From GCA-002697625 sp002697625 (GTDB lineage: Bacteria > Bacteroidota > Bacteroidia > Flavobacteriales > BACL11): DNA of 38,869 nt. Made by a program: the position numbers and the translations under genes. Shown piece by piece: positions 24,913 to 33,618 of this stretch (its first letter is position 1; each line of letters starts with the position of its first letter). Location of the stretch: positions 1-38,869 of the forward strand of contig CAXFOB010000008.1 in assembly GCA_964004625.1 (NCBI GenBank). The letters are read 5' to 3'. The notes under the pieces are model-generated. The model saw nothing but the letters and a program-made list of their open reading frames with translations, searched no databases and was not told where the DNA came from.

Positions 24913-27900
24913 TTACTTTTTAAGAATTAGTTTTCTGTCTTCTTTTGCATCACCATTAGATACACGAACAATATAAAATCCATCTCTTATATGTTTTAAA
25001 TCTAGAGATGTGTGATATTTTTCTAGTTTTTGATGTTGTATTAATCTTCCAGCAAGATCAACAATACTTAACTCAGAATCTTTAATATTGGTTTTTATAT
25101 TCAACATACCAGAAGATGGGTTAGGGAACATTCTAAAATAAGTACTGTTTTCTTGTTCTTCCACTGATAAAATATTCTGTCCATTTACTTTTACATTATC
25201 CATAAAAAATCGGTTCCCATAGTCGTTTATAGCAACAAATCGTGTCATAATAGTATCTCCATTTAATCCCCAACTACTTAAATTTATACTGTCCGTATCC
25301 CAACTGCCACAAGTAGGATACCATGCACTTCCTACATATGCTGTTGTTTGTAAATCCGTACCAATTGCTCCATAAATAGAGTCCCATGTAGTTCCACAAT
25401 CTGTAGAAACCTCTATTCTTAATCCGTCATCATAGCCGGGGGCATATCCAGAGTAAGCATAATCATAAATTAGCCAATTTTCTGCAGTTTTTCCTCCTCC
25501 TAATTTAACTTTATTAGAAATTAAATAAGCTTCTTTTCCAGGTTGGTTTATCCAATAATGGTTTACATAAGCAACCGTATTCGGCTGACAATTTATTCCT
25601 GTATCTACTACTATAGACTGCCAAGAATAAGAAGAAGGTGGAGTTTGCCAATCTTTCGGAGGAAAAATCCCAGTGTCAAATCCTTCATATAAAGAATTTG
25701 AATTACTTATAAGAAATACTCCATCTGTATAAGTAATAAGATTAGGAATAGTCTGCGTACTTGATCCAAATGCATCTGTTACTTTTAAGGTTACATCATA
25801 TGTTCCAGGATTAGAATAAACAACAACCGGGTCTTCTAAATTAGAAGTACTTGGAGTTCCTCCAGGGAACGACCATTGCCAACTAGCACTACTAAATCGC
25901 ACAGCAGAATGATCCACAAATTGTACCGTATCGTTTAAACAATTAAGAGTTAATCTATCGGCAGCTATTTGTGCAGAAGGAGGGGAATCTTCATGAAAAT
26001 CTATCTCGTAAGCCGAGCGATTTGTTCCGTTAAATAATTTACCTTCTCTATAATATGGTATTAACTGAGTAGAAGTAGTACTTTTTGGTAAATTATTATC
26101 GTAAACATCCCAGTCAGTCATGTTATTGTTTCGGTAATAAACCACATCTCGTGTACCCAGATATACACCTCCATTACTCCCTCTTTGATGCTCTATATTG
26201 GTTGCATTAATATTATCCAATGAAGGAGTAGACCAATTAATCCAACTCTGTCCTCCATCGATAGATTTAAATACTTCATATCCTATTGCATCTTGAACTC
26301 CACCATACATAGATGTTCTAGCAATCCAAAGTGTATTCTCATCATAACTGCTAATTGTAATATCGTAAGGTATCCAAGCTTGTCCGTTTATATTTGTTGG
26401 GGTTATTTCTATCCAATTTTGCCCAGCATCATTAGTTCTCCATATCTTTTTTGTTCCCCACCAGGATTCCCATGTAGCTACATATATTACATCTGGATTA
26501 CTCCATGCAACTTCTACAGAAGTTACTTTATCATCAAAATGATAAACAGGACTATAGGTAGATGCATTGTCTTTAGAAATCCAAAGGGTAGTATCTTCTC
26601 CAATATAACTCCAATTATAACACCTTGGGTCAAATTCTAGTTGTGAGGATTCTCCAATAATATATGATGCATTAGGTTTCTTCCCTAAAGAAAAAGTGCT
26701 AATATCTACCGTTCTATCTCCAGAAAGTATTTTTCCATTATAATCAGTGTAGGCAACTCTAGGTATCCCAAAATTAACAAAGCCTCTGATATTATCTCCT
26801 CCATCAGTACAGAGCCAGTCGTTAATATATGTATTCCCATCTTTTAACAGAGTTCCGTTATGATAAGTACCTCCCAACATCACATCTCCATCTTTAAATG
26901 CTACTCCAAATCCCCAAAAATCTGTTCCTTCAATACCATATTGTTTTTTATAGATACTATCTCCCGAATCTGCAGAATAAAACACACCACCATCACAAGC
27001 AAACCATAAATCGTTTCCGAAATAATTGATATCATGAATATCCGCATGTACATATCCTTTTTTATGAGGAGTACTCCATTTAGATGGGCATGTAAAAGTT
27101 ACTCCTCCATCTGTAGATATCCAATGATTTACACCTCCTACGTGAATAATGTCAGCATTTGTCGGATTTACCGCTAAAGCCAAATCATAATAATACTGTC
27201 CACCATCATCAGATCCATCTGGTTGCCATCCCATCATATTAATGTTTATAGTATCAGGAATTCCAGCAGGCTGGGGTCCACAACATTGAAAAGTCCAATT
27301 TTCTCCTTTATCGTTACTAATATAGATTCCGTACAGCCCACTCCCTCCGTTAGCAGAACCTGTTGCAAGCGCTACAATCTTATCAGGTGAAGCAGGACTT
27401 ACGGCTATTTCTGTTCTTTTTTGTTCATCTCCAGTTCCAGGATTAGGCCATCCGTTTGTAAAGTTGGTAAGTGAATTAGCACCATCATCAGATCTGTAAA
27501 AAAGAGTGCTGTCTCCCTCTTGTTTGATGAAATACATAGTGTCAGTAGAATTAGGGTGGAATTCTATTTCTAAGAAATTTCCACTCATTATTTGTGTAAA
27601 ATTATTTCCTCCATCTATTGATTTAAAAAGACCTTCATCAGAGGCTACAAAAAGCTGCAAATTATTAGTTGGATTTAATTTAATATCTTTAACAGAATGA
27701 GAAAGGTTTGTAAATGCAGTATCTCCTATTACACTCCAATTAGTGCCACTATCATGTGATTTATATATTCCACCATTTCCGCTTATATATATAACATCCG
27801 GATTTAAGAAATCAATTTCAATAGAATATACTCCATTTAAGGATAAATTACTGGTAATTAGATTCCAATTATCACCTTTATCAGTTGTTTTCCAAGCTCC

Positions 27901-28320
27901 AGCTGTAGCTGTTCCTGCATATAAAATATTTGGATTACTAATGGATTGTTCAACCGTATAAACATGAGCTGATCCTGGGGCATAACTTCTACTATTAGCA
28001 TCTTTATCGAAATCCCACGGACCTATACATTTCCATTGGTTTGTACTTTTAGATTTCGATTTAATATTACTTGTGTTTGTGGTTCTACTTAGAGAACGAA
28101 CCCACCTTTTGTAATACTGAGTATGTTTATTTTTTACTAATCTATTCTCTTTATAATAATTGGTATAGGCATTAATTACTTCACCTTCATCCGGATTGTC
28201 AGCATACATCAGTTGAACCCATGTTGGTAGATTTTCAGCATTTGAATTGTACTTCATCTCTACTTGAGCAGTAGAGGAATTTAAAACAAACATCAGCAAA
28301 ATAAATAGTGTTTTTTTCAT
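24913..28320 (-). CDS. Secreted Asp-box (sortilin/VPS10-like) PKD protein with T9SS type A tail
   Basis: 1135 residues. A signal peptide (about 1-19, ending STAQ) is followed by a beta-propeller region (about 110-770). This has at least seven Asp-box repeats of the form S-x-D-x-G-x-x-W/F (for example TTDKGDNWNLI, SHDSGTNWSVI, SNDKGENWTFQ, TNDAGQNWIEI, SIDGGQSWINW). A PKD domain (about 805-875) contains WQWSFPGG and NPGTYDVTLKVTD. Next comes a jelly-roll-like segment (about 890-1050). The last 75 residues are a T9SS type A sorting domain (FRMFPNPSSG, then SIVDLAGRLI, ending in basic residues). It should be exported by T9SS to the surface or medium. No catalytic residues for a glycosidase or protease can be assigned. 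Confidence 0.85.
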   Translation of the reverse strand: MKKTLFILLMFVLNSSTAQVEMKYNSNAENLPTWVQLMYADNPDEGEVINAYTNYYKENRLVKNKHTQYYKRWVRSLSRTTNTSNIKSKSKSTNQWKCIGPWDFDKDANSRSYAPGSAHVYTVEQSISNPNILYAGTATAGAWKTTDKGDNWNLITSNLSLNGVYSIEIDFLNPDVIYISGNGGIYKSHDSGTNWSVIGDTAFTNLSHSVKDIKLNPTNNLQLFVASDEGLFKSIDGGNNFTQIMSGNFLEIEFHPNSTDTMYFIKQEGDSTLFYRSDDGANSLTNFTNGWPNPGTGDEQKRTEIAVSPASPDKIVALATGSANGGSGLYGIYISNDKGENWTFQCCGPQPAGIPDTININMMGWQPDGSDDGGQYYYDLALAVNPTNADIIHVGGVNHWISTDGGVTFTCPSKWSTPHKKGYVHADIHDINYFGNDLWFACDGGVFYSADSGDSIYKKQYGIEGTDFWGFGVAFKDGDVMLGGTYHNGTLLKDGNTYINDWLCTDGGDNIRGFVNFGIPRVAYTDYNGKILSGDRTVDISTFSLGKKPNASYIIGESSQLEFDPRCYNWSYIGEDTTLWISKDNASTYSPVYHFDDKVTSVEVAWSNPDVIYVATWESWWGTKKIWRTNDAGQNWIEITPTNINGQAWIPYDITISSYDENTLWIARTSMYGGVQDAIGYEVFKSIDGGQSWINWSTPSLDNINATNIEHQRGSNGGVYLGTRDVVYYRNNNMTDWDVYDNNLPKSTTSTQLIPYYREGKLFNGTNRSAYEIDFHEDSPPSAQIAADRLTLNCLNDTVQFVDHSAVRFSSASWQWSFPGGTPSTSNLEDPVVVYSNPGTYDVTLKVTDAFGSSTQTIPNLITYTDGVFLISNSNSLYEGFDTGIFPPKDWQTPPSSYSWQSIVVDTGINCQPNTVAYVNHYWINQPGKEAYLISNKVKLGGGKTAENWLIYDYAYSGYAPGYDDGLRIEVSTDCGTTWDSIYGAIGTDLQTTAYVGSAWYPTCGSWDTDSINLSSWGLNGDTIMTRFVAINDYGNRFFMDNVKVNGQNILSVEEQENSTYFRMFPNPSSGMLNIKTNIKDSELSIVDLAGRLIQHQKLEKYHTSLDLKHIRDGFYIVRVSNGDAKEDRKLILKK

Positions 28321-28365
28321 ATGTATTATGCAATAAAAAAGCCTAGGATTACTAGTATTGTTTTA

Positions 28366-29625
28366 TTACAAATTAAACGCATTTTTTGTTTCTTCTTGGC
28401 AATCTAATTTCTCCCAAGTAAACGTTTCTACTTCAAATTCTTTTTCCCTGCCAGCAATATTAAAACTAACCCTTTTAATTTCTGATTCTCTTCCCATATG
28501 TCCATATGCGGCAGTTTCAGAATAAATAGGGTTTTTTAGTTTTAACCTACTAATAATAGAAGATGGTTTTAAATTAAAACATGGCATGTTTTTTACAGTT
28601 TGTGCAATTTCTCCATCTGTCAAATCAACTTTAGATGTTCCGTAAGTATCTACAAAAATACCCATTGGTTCCGCAACTCCAATAGCATAACTAACCTGAA
28701 CTAATATTCTTTCTGCAACTCCTGCAGCTACTAGATTTTTAGCTATATGTCTTGTAGCGTATGCAGCCGATCTATCTACTTTAGATGGATCTTTGCCTGA
28801 GAAAGCTCCTCCTCCGTGAGCACCTTTCCCTCCGTAAGTATCTACAATTATCTTTCTTCCTGTAAGTCCAGTATCTCCATGTGGTCCTCCAATTACAAAT
28901 TTTCCTGTAGGGTTTACATGGTATTTTTCAGTTCCAAATAAATCTTTGTTGTCTTCAGAAAGTTTTTCTTTTATTCTTGGTATGAGGATCTTTCTTACAT
29001 CATCTTCAATTTTTTTCTGCATGGCTTTTTCTGAATCAAAATCATCATGCTGGGTAGACACTACAATATCTGTAATTCTTTTGGGAGTATGATCGTCATT
29101 GTATTCTAAAGTAACTTGTGATTTTGAATCCGGACGCAAATAAGTCATTTCTATTCCCTTTTTTCTAATATCTGCAAGCTCTATTAATATTTTATGAGAA
29201 ATATCTAAAGCCAAAGGCATTAGGTTTCCTGTTTCATTTGTTGCATAACCAAACATCATTCCTTGGTCTCCAGCTCCTTGTTCTTGGTGTAGACCTTCGC
29301 CTTCTAGAACCCCTTGTCTAATGTCTGCAGATTGTTCGTGAATTGCAGAGATTACTCCGCAACTATCTGCATCAAACTGGTATTCAGATTTGACATAACC
29401 AATTTTTCTTATTACTTCTCTGGCAACTTTTTGTACATCAACATATCCTTGTGTTTTCACTTCACCACTAAGAACAGTAAGCCCTGTAGTAACTAAAGTT
29501 TCACATGCTACTTTTGAGTTTGGGTCTTGTGCTAAAAAGTTGTCTAGTAATGCATCTGAAATTTGATCTGATACTTTGTCTGGGTGTCCTTCCGAAACAG
29601 ATTCGGATGTAAAAAAATATGACAT
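28366..29625 (-). CDS. metK: S-adenosylmethionine synthetase
   Basis: 419 residues, slightly longer than E. coli MetK. It makes SAM from methionine and ATP. Motifs: SEGHPDKVSDQISDALLD (near residue 10-27), GEGLHQEQGAGDQGMMFGYA (the GAGDQG hexapeptide), and GGAFSGKDPSKVDRSAAY (the GGGAFSGKD P-loop-like signature). The ATG at 29625 is followed by the conserved SYFFTSESVSEGHPD opening. The leader of about 140 bases contains a SAM-II-like aptamer and a complementary competing segment, so SAM feedback on expression is likely. It diverges from metH. Confidence 0.97.
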   Translation of the reverse strand: MSYFFTSESVSEGHPDKVSDQISDALLDNFLAQDPNSKVACETLVTTGLTVLSGEVKTQGYVDVQKVAREVIRKIGYVKSEYQFDADSCGVISAIHEQSADIRQGVLEGEGLHQEQGAGDQGMMFGYATNETGNLMPLALDISHKILIELADIRKKGIEMTYLRPDSKSQVTLEYNDDHTPKRITDIVVSTQHDDFDSEKAMQKKIEDDVRKILIPRIKEKLSEDNKDLFGTEKYHVNPTGKFVIGGPHGDTGLTGRKIIVDTYGGKGAHGGGAFSGKDPSKVDRSAAYATRHIAKNLVAAGVAERILVQVSYAIGVAEPMGIFVDTYGTSKVDLTDGEIAQTVKNMPCFNLKPSSIISRLKLKNPIYSETAAYGHMGRESEIKRVSFNIAGREKEFEVETFTWEKLDCQEETKNAFNL

Positions 29626-29671
29626 TTCTTAAATAATTTTAAATTAATAATTATATTTATAAAAAGATGTC

Positions 29672-29680
29672 GGATTTGGC
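29672..29680 (-). promoter_or_regulatory. Segment complementary to the SAM-II-like loop (possible switch element)
   Basis: The transcript sequence GCCAAATCC is the perfect complement of GGATTTGGC in the aptamer loop (29745-29753). The pairing extends after a 7-base bulge by AATAG (29688-29692) with CTATT (29740-29744), 14 pairs in all. This structure cannot coexist with the aptamer's loop interactions. A T-run (29661-29665) follows on the minus strand. Which state favours metK expression cannot be decided from sequence alone. Confidence 0.5.
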
Positions 29681-29707
29681 TGTAGGGCTATTTACATAAA
29701 ATATACA

Positions 29708-29762
29708 TTTGCTGTTTTAGCATTTTTTTTAGTGGTTGCAATAGGCCAAATCCTTCCACTTT
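29708..29762 (-). ncRNA. SAM-II-like riboswitch upstream of metK
   Basis: On the minus strand a short stem AGTGG/CCACT (29756-29760 with 29731-29735) closes a 20-base loop. The loop holds GGATTTGG and TATTGCAA, and is followed by an A-rich linker and TGCTAAAAC. The order ATTTG, ATTGCAACC, A-rich stretch, GCTAAA is what I recall for SAM-II (metA-type) aptamers known in Alphaproteobacteria and Bacteroidota. The conserved loop and tail would form the pseudoknot; the GCA-TGC pairing is visible, but the outer pseudoknot helix is less clear here. The placement before metK fits SAM sensing. The transcript would begin only a few bases upstream of the stem. Confidence 0.72.
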
Positions 29763-29770
29763 TCGGAGTA

Positions 29771-29778
29771 CAAATATA
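29771..29778 (-). promoter_or_regulatory. -7 promoter box for metK
   Basis: TATATTTG on the minus strand fits TAnnTTTG. The predicted start point is about 29765-29767, just before the first aptamer stem base. A TTTGC at 29801-29805 (minus) could be the -33 element, 23 bases away between TTG and the box, which is slightly long. Confidence 0.6.
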
Positions 29779-29806
29779 GAAAAAAATAATAATTTTATAT
29801 GCAAAT

Positions 29807-29837
29807 TTGGATATTAATTTTTTTTGTTATTTATTTG
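29807..29837 (+). promoter_or_regulatory. Promoter of metH-metF (-33 TTG and -7 box)
   Basis: TTG at 29807-29809 is followed after 20 bases by TTTATTTG (29830-29837), one mismatch from TAnnTTTG. The predicted start, near 29842, falls at the first base of the SAM-I riboswitch. Its -33 element lies next to the putative metK -33 in the ten bases 29801-29810. Confidence 0.5.
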
Positions 29838-29838
29838 T

Positions 29839-29948
29839 CGTTGACTTATCAAGAAAGACGGAGGGATGGGCCCTATGATGTCTTGGCAACCCTGAAAAAG
29901 CAGGGTGCCAATTCCCACTCCAAAATAGGAGGCAGATGACAAATCAAC
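29839..29948 (+). ncRNA. SAM-I (S-box) riboswitch upstream of metH
   Basis: The core of the S-box is clear: CTTATCAAGA, then GGAGGGATGGGCCCTATGA, then CTTGGCAACCCTG-AAAAAG-CAGGGTGCCAATTCCCACTCC, then a short P4 and GATGAC. The P3 hairpin ACCCTG/CAGGGT and the P2/kink-turn segments are in place. P1 can be drawn as GTTGA and TTATC pairing with GATGA and TCAAC (29840-29944 region). SAM-I aptamers bind SAM and lower expression of methionine genes. After the aptamer there is a T-run (29965-29971) but no strong GC hairpin, so the output mechanism is not evident. Confidence 0.92.
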
Positions 29949-29993
29949 ACTCATTTTCCGAAATTTTTTTTGTAAAGTCTTGAAATTAAACAA

Positions 29994-32900
29994 ATGAACA
30001 AGACGATAAAAGATATATTAAAAGAAAAAATCCTAATTTTAGATGGAGCAATGGGAACCATGATCCAGAGATATTCTTTGAAGGAGGAAGACTTTAGAGG
30101 AGATTTTTTTCAGAATAATGTTTTTGATTTAAAAGGTAATAACGATTTACTTTCTATAACGCGTCCACATATTATAAGGGATATACATTCTGAATATTTA
30201 AAGGCAGGAGCAGATATAATTGAAACAAATACTTTTAGTGCTACCTCAATAGCTCAGTCCGATTATAATCTAGAATCAGCAGTATATGATATTAATTTTC
30301 AATCTGCAAAAATTGCAAAAGAAGTTGCAAAAGAATATTCTACATTAGAAAAACCAAGATTTGTAGCAGGAGCAATTGGACCTACAAACCGGACGTCTTC
30401 CATTTCTCCAGATGTGGAAAATCCTGCTTTTCGTCATATTACTTTTGACCAACTAAAAGATGCGTATACAGAACAGGTAAAAGCTCTAATGGATGGTAAA
30501 GTAGATGTTTTGTTAGTAGAGACTGTTTTTGACACCTTAAATTGTAAGGCTGCTCTTTATGCGATTTCATCTGTTTTTAAAGATAGAAATCAGGAAATTC
30601 CTGTAATGGTTTCCGGGACTATTACAGATGAAAGTGGAAGAACTCTTTCTGGCCAAACTGCAGAAGCTTTTTTAAATTCTATATCTCATATACCCTTATT
30701 AAGTGTAGGTTTTAATTGTGCACTTGGGACCGAAGCTATGAGACCTTATGTAAAAGAATTGTCAGATAAATCTTCCTTTTTTATTTGTGCTTTTCCAAAT
30801 GCAGGATTGCCAAACGAAATGGGAGGATATGATGAAACTGCAAAAATGATGGGTGAGCAGTTAAAAGATTTTATGAATTCCGGATTAGTTAATATTGTGG
30901 GAGGGTGTTGTGGAACAACACCTGAACACATTTCAGAATTTGCAAGAATTGCAAAAGAGTGTAAACCTAGAAAATTACCAAGTATAGATAATAAAATGAG
31001 ATTGAGTGGCTTAGAAGCAGTAACTGTTTCTAAGTTAAGTAATTTTATAAATATTGGAGAACGTACAAATGTGATGGGTTCTGCAAAGTTTAGAAGATTG
31101 ATAAAAGAAGATAAGTTTGATGAAGCTCTTTCAGTAGCATTACAACAGGTAGAAAGTGGAGCTCAAATTATTGATATCAACATGGATGATGGATTAATTG
31201 ATGGTGTTGAAGCTATGGTTCATTTTCTAAATTTAATTGCATCTGATCCAGATATATGTAAAGTACCTATAATGATTGACTCCTCAAAATGGGAGATTAT
31301 TGAAGAGGGATTAAAATGTGTTCAGGGAAAAGGAATTGTAAATTCTATTTCTTTAAAAGAAGGTGAGAAAGAATTTATGAATCAGGCGAACACTATTTTA
31401 AGATATGGAGCAGCAGTTGTTGTTATGGCATTTGATGAGGATGGGCAAGCTGTAAATTTTGAAGATAAAATAAGAATTTGTGAAAGAGCCTATCGTATTT
31501 TGGTAGATAAAGTTGGTTTTCCAAGTGAGGATATAATATTTGATCCAAATATACTTACTGTAGCTACAGGTATTGATGAACATAATAATTATGCAGTAGA
31601 TTTTTTTAAGGCTACAAAATGGATAAAAGAGAATCTTCCAAATGCTAAAGTAAGCGGAGGGGTTAGTAATGTTTCTTTTTCTTTTAGAGGAAATAATTTA
31701 GTGAGAGAAGCCATGCATTCTGCATTTTTATACCATGCAATAAGAAATGGATTGGACATGGGAATAGTCAACGCAGGGATGATTGAAGTTTATGAAGAAA
31801 TTCCCAAAGATTTATTAAAGGCAGTAGAAGATGTATTGTTAAATTCCGACAATAATGCTACAGATAGATTACTTACTATTGCAGAAAAATACAAAGGTGG
31901 AGGTAAAAAGCTTGAAGAAAATATAGAGTGGAGAAGTTTGCCTGTTGAAAAAAGATTAGAACATGCATTAGTCAAAGGAATTGTTCAGTATATAGAGGTA
32001 GACACTGAAGAAGCGAGAAAAAAATCTGAAAGACCATTAGATGTCATTGAGGGTCCTTTAATGGATGGAATGAATATAGTAGGAGAGTTGTTTGGTAGTG
32101 GAAAAATGTTTCTTCCTCAGGTTGTAAAATCTGCAAGAGTCATGAAAAAATCTGTTGCGTTTTTAACCCCTTTTATTAAAGAAGAAAAATCAGAAGCTAG
32201 TAATTCTGGGAAGATATTACTAGCAACGGTAAAAGGAGATGTACATGATATTGGAAAAAATATTGTAGGAGTAGTGTTGGCATGTAATAATTTCGAGATT
32301 ATAGATTTAGGTGTGATGGTTCCTGCAGACAAAATATTAGATGAAGCAATAAAGCAGCAAGTAGACATAATTGGTTTAAGTGGTTTAATAACACCTTCTT
32401 TAGATGAGATGATACATGTAGCTCAAGAAATGCAAAGAAAAAATTTTAATATTCCTTTAATGATTGGAGGAGCTACAACTTCTCAAGTTCATACTGCGGT
32501 GAAATTAATGGATAAATACACTAATAATTTGGTGTTTCATGTATTAGATGCTTCTAAGGCGGTAAGTGCTACTACTAATGTATTAGGAATTGATTCTGAA
32601 CTTTTTAAACTGGAGAAGAAACAAAAGTATGAAGAGATAAAAGAAAACTATTTAAAGAGAAGGTCTCAAAAACAATTTATAAGTTTGAATGATGCAAGGA
32701 ACAATGCTTTTGTTATTTCAGAAGAATATGTTCCATCAAAAGCAAATAATTTAGGAGTTTACACTTTTTCTGATATAAATTTAGATGAGGTAATTCCTTA
32801 TATAGACTGGACCCCTTTCTTTATTTCATGGGAAATGAAAGGAAAATATCCTCAAATTTTAGAATGTACGAAATATGGAGAGCAAGCGAAAAACTTATTA

Positions 32901-33614
32901 GATGACGCACAAGATATGTTGTCTAAAATTTCTTTTGATAATTGGCTTACTTTAAAATCAAAAATTGGAGTTTGGAATGCAAAAAGAGAGGGTGATGATG
33001 TAATAATATCTATAGATGGTAAAACCTTGGAGAGGTTTAATTTTTTAAGACAACAATCTAAAAAGACAAAGAATAACTTGTGCTTGGCTGACTATATATC
33101 TGAATCTAAAGAAGATTATATTGGGGCTTTTGTTTGTACAGCAGGTTTGGATATTGAACGTCAATTAAAAATATTCGAATCAGACCTTGACGATTACAAC
33201 AGTATTTTATTAAAATCTTTGGCAGATAGATTAGCAGAAGCCCTAACAGAATACATGCATCAGAAAGTAAGAAAAGAGATTTGGGGTTATTCTTATACTG
33301 AGAATTATTCTAATGATGAATTGATTAAAGAAGAATATAATGGTATTCGTCCGGCACCAGGATATACTGCTTGTCCTGACCACACTGAGAAACAAAAGAT
33401 ATTTAATCTTTTAAATGCTTCAGAAATTGGAGTTAATTTAACCGAAAGTATGGCTATGTATCCTAATGCGACTGTTTCAGGATATTATTTTTCTCATCCA
33501 GATAGTAAATATTTTAGTGTAGGAAAAATACAAGACGATCAGATCGCAGATTATGCAAATAGAAAAAAAATTACAAGAAAAGAAGTGGAAAAATGGCTTC
33601 GATCTAACATTTAA
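29994..33614 (+). CDS. metH: Cobalamin-dependent methionine synthase (full-length)
   Basis: 1206 residues, close to E. coli MetH (1227), with all modules on one chain. The homocysteine domain (about 1-320) has zinc ligands Cys242 (GFNCALG) and Cys305/Cys306 (GGCCGTTP). The methyl-THF (pterin) domain is about 345-620 (NIGERTNVMGSAKF). The cap and B12-binding domains (about 645-880) have GDVHDIGKN, with His751 as the lower cobalt ligand, and GLSGLITPSLDEM. The C-terminal SAM-binding reactivation domain is about 890-1200 (RPAPGYTACPDHTEK). It remethylates homocysteine using methyl-THF from MetF, encoded 4 bases downstream. It is preceded by a SAM-I riboswitch. The organism must obtain or make B12. 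Confidence 0.97.
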   Translation: MNKTIKDILKEKILILDGAMGTMIQRYSLKEEDFRGDFFQNNVFDLKGNNDLLSITRPHIIRDIHSEYLKAGADIIETNTFSATSIAQSDYNLESAVYDINFQSAKIAKEVAKEYSTLEKPRFVAGAIGPTNRTSSISPDVENPAFRHITFDQLKDAYTEQVKALMDGKVDVLLVETVFDTLNCKAALYAISSVFKDRNQEIPVMVSGTITDESGRTLSGQTAEAFLNSISHIPLLSVGFNCALGTEAMRPYVKELSDKSSFFICAFPNAGLPNEMGGYDETAKMMGEQLKDFMNSGLVNIVGGCCGTTPEHISEFARIAKECKPRKLPSIDNKMRLSGLEAVTVSKLSNFINIGERTNVMGSAKFRRLIKEDKFDEALSVALQQVESGAQIIDINMDDGLIDGVEAMVHFLNLIASDPDICKVPIMIDSSKWEIIEEGLKCVQGKGIVNSISLKEGEKEFMNQANTILRYGAAVVVMAFDEDGQAVNFEDKIRICERAYRILVDKVGFPSEDIIFDPNILTVATGIDEHNNYAVDFFKATKWIKENLPNAKVSGGVSNVSFSFRGNNLVREAMHSAFLYHAIRNGLDMGIVNAGMIEVYEEIPKDLLKAVEDVLLNSDNNATDRLLTIAEKYKGGGKKLEENIEWRSLPVEKRLEHALVKGIVQYIEVDTEEARKKSERPLDVIEGPLMDGMNIVGELFGSGKMFLPQVVKSARVMKKSVAFLTPFIKEEKSEASNSGKILLATVKGDVHDIGKNIVGVVLACNNFEIIDLGVMVPADKILDEAIKQQVDIIGLSGLITPSLDEMIHVAQEMQRKNFNIPLMIGGATTSQVHTAVKLMDKYTNNLVFHVLDASKAVSATTNVLGIDSELFKLEKKQKYEEIKENYLKRRSQKQFISLNDARNNAFVISEEYVPSKANNLGVYTFSDINLDEVIPYIDWTPFFISWEMKGKYPQILECTKYGEQAKNLLDDAQDMLSKISFDNWLTLKSKIGVWNAKREGDDVIISIDGKTLERFNFLRQQSKKTKNNLCLADYISESKEDYIGAFVCTAGLDIERQLKIFESDLDDYNSILLKSLADRLAEALTEYMHQKVRKEIWGYSYTENYSNDELIKEEYNGIRPAPGYTACPDHTEKQKIFNLLNASEIGVNLTESMAMYPNATVSGYYFSHPDSKYFSVGKIQDDQIADYANRKKITRKEVEKWLRSNI

Positions 33615-33618
33615 AAAG

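Noticed and set aside
28321..28365. Possible terminator after metK (CTAG-TAATC-CTAG followed by a T-run)
   Set aside because: The stem has only four pairs. It is suggestive but too weak to list as a feature.
29951..29972. Terminator for the SAM-I riboswitch (ATTT-TCCG-AAAT then T-run)
   Set aside because: A four-pair A/T stem is too weak, even with a UNCG-type loop. The output mechanism was left open instead.
33553..33618. Upstream extension of metF into the metH end
   Set aside because: The extra 22 residues are basic and overlap the MetH C-terminus. The ATG at 33619, 4 bases after the metH stop, fits the family N-terminus.
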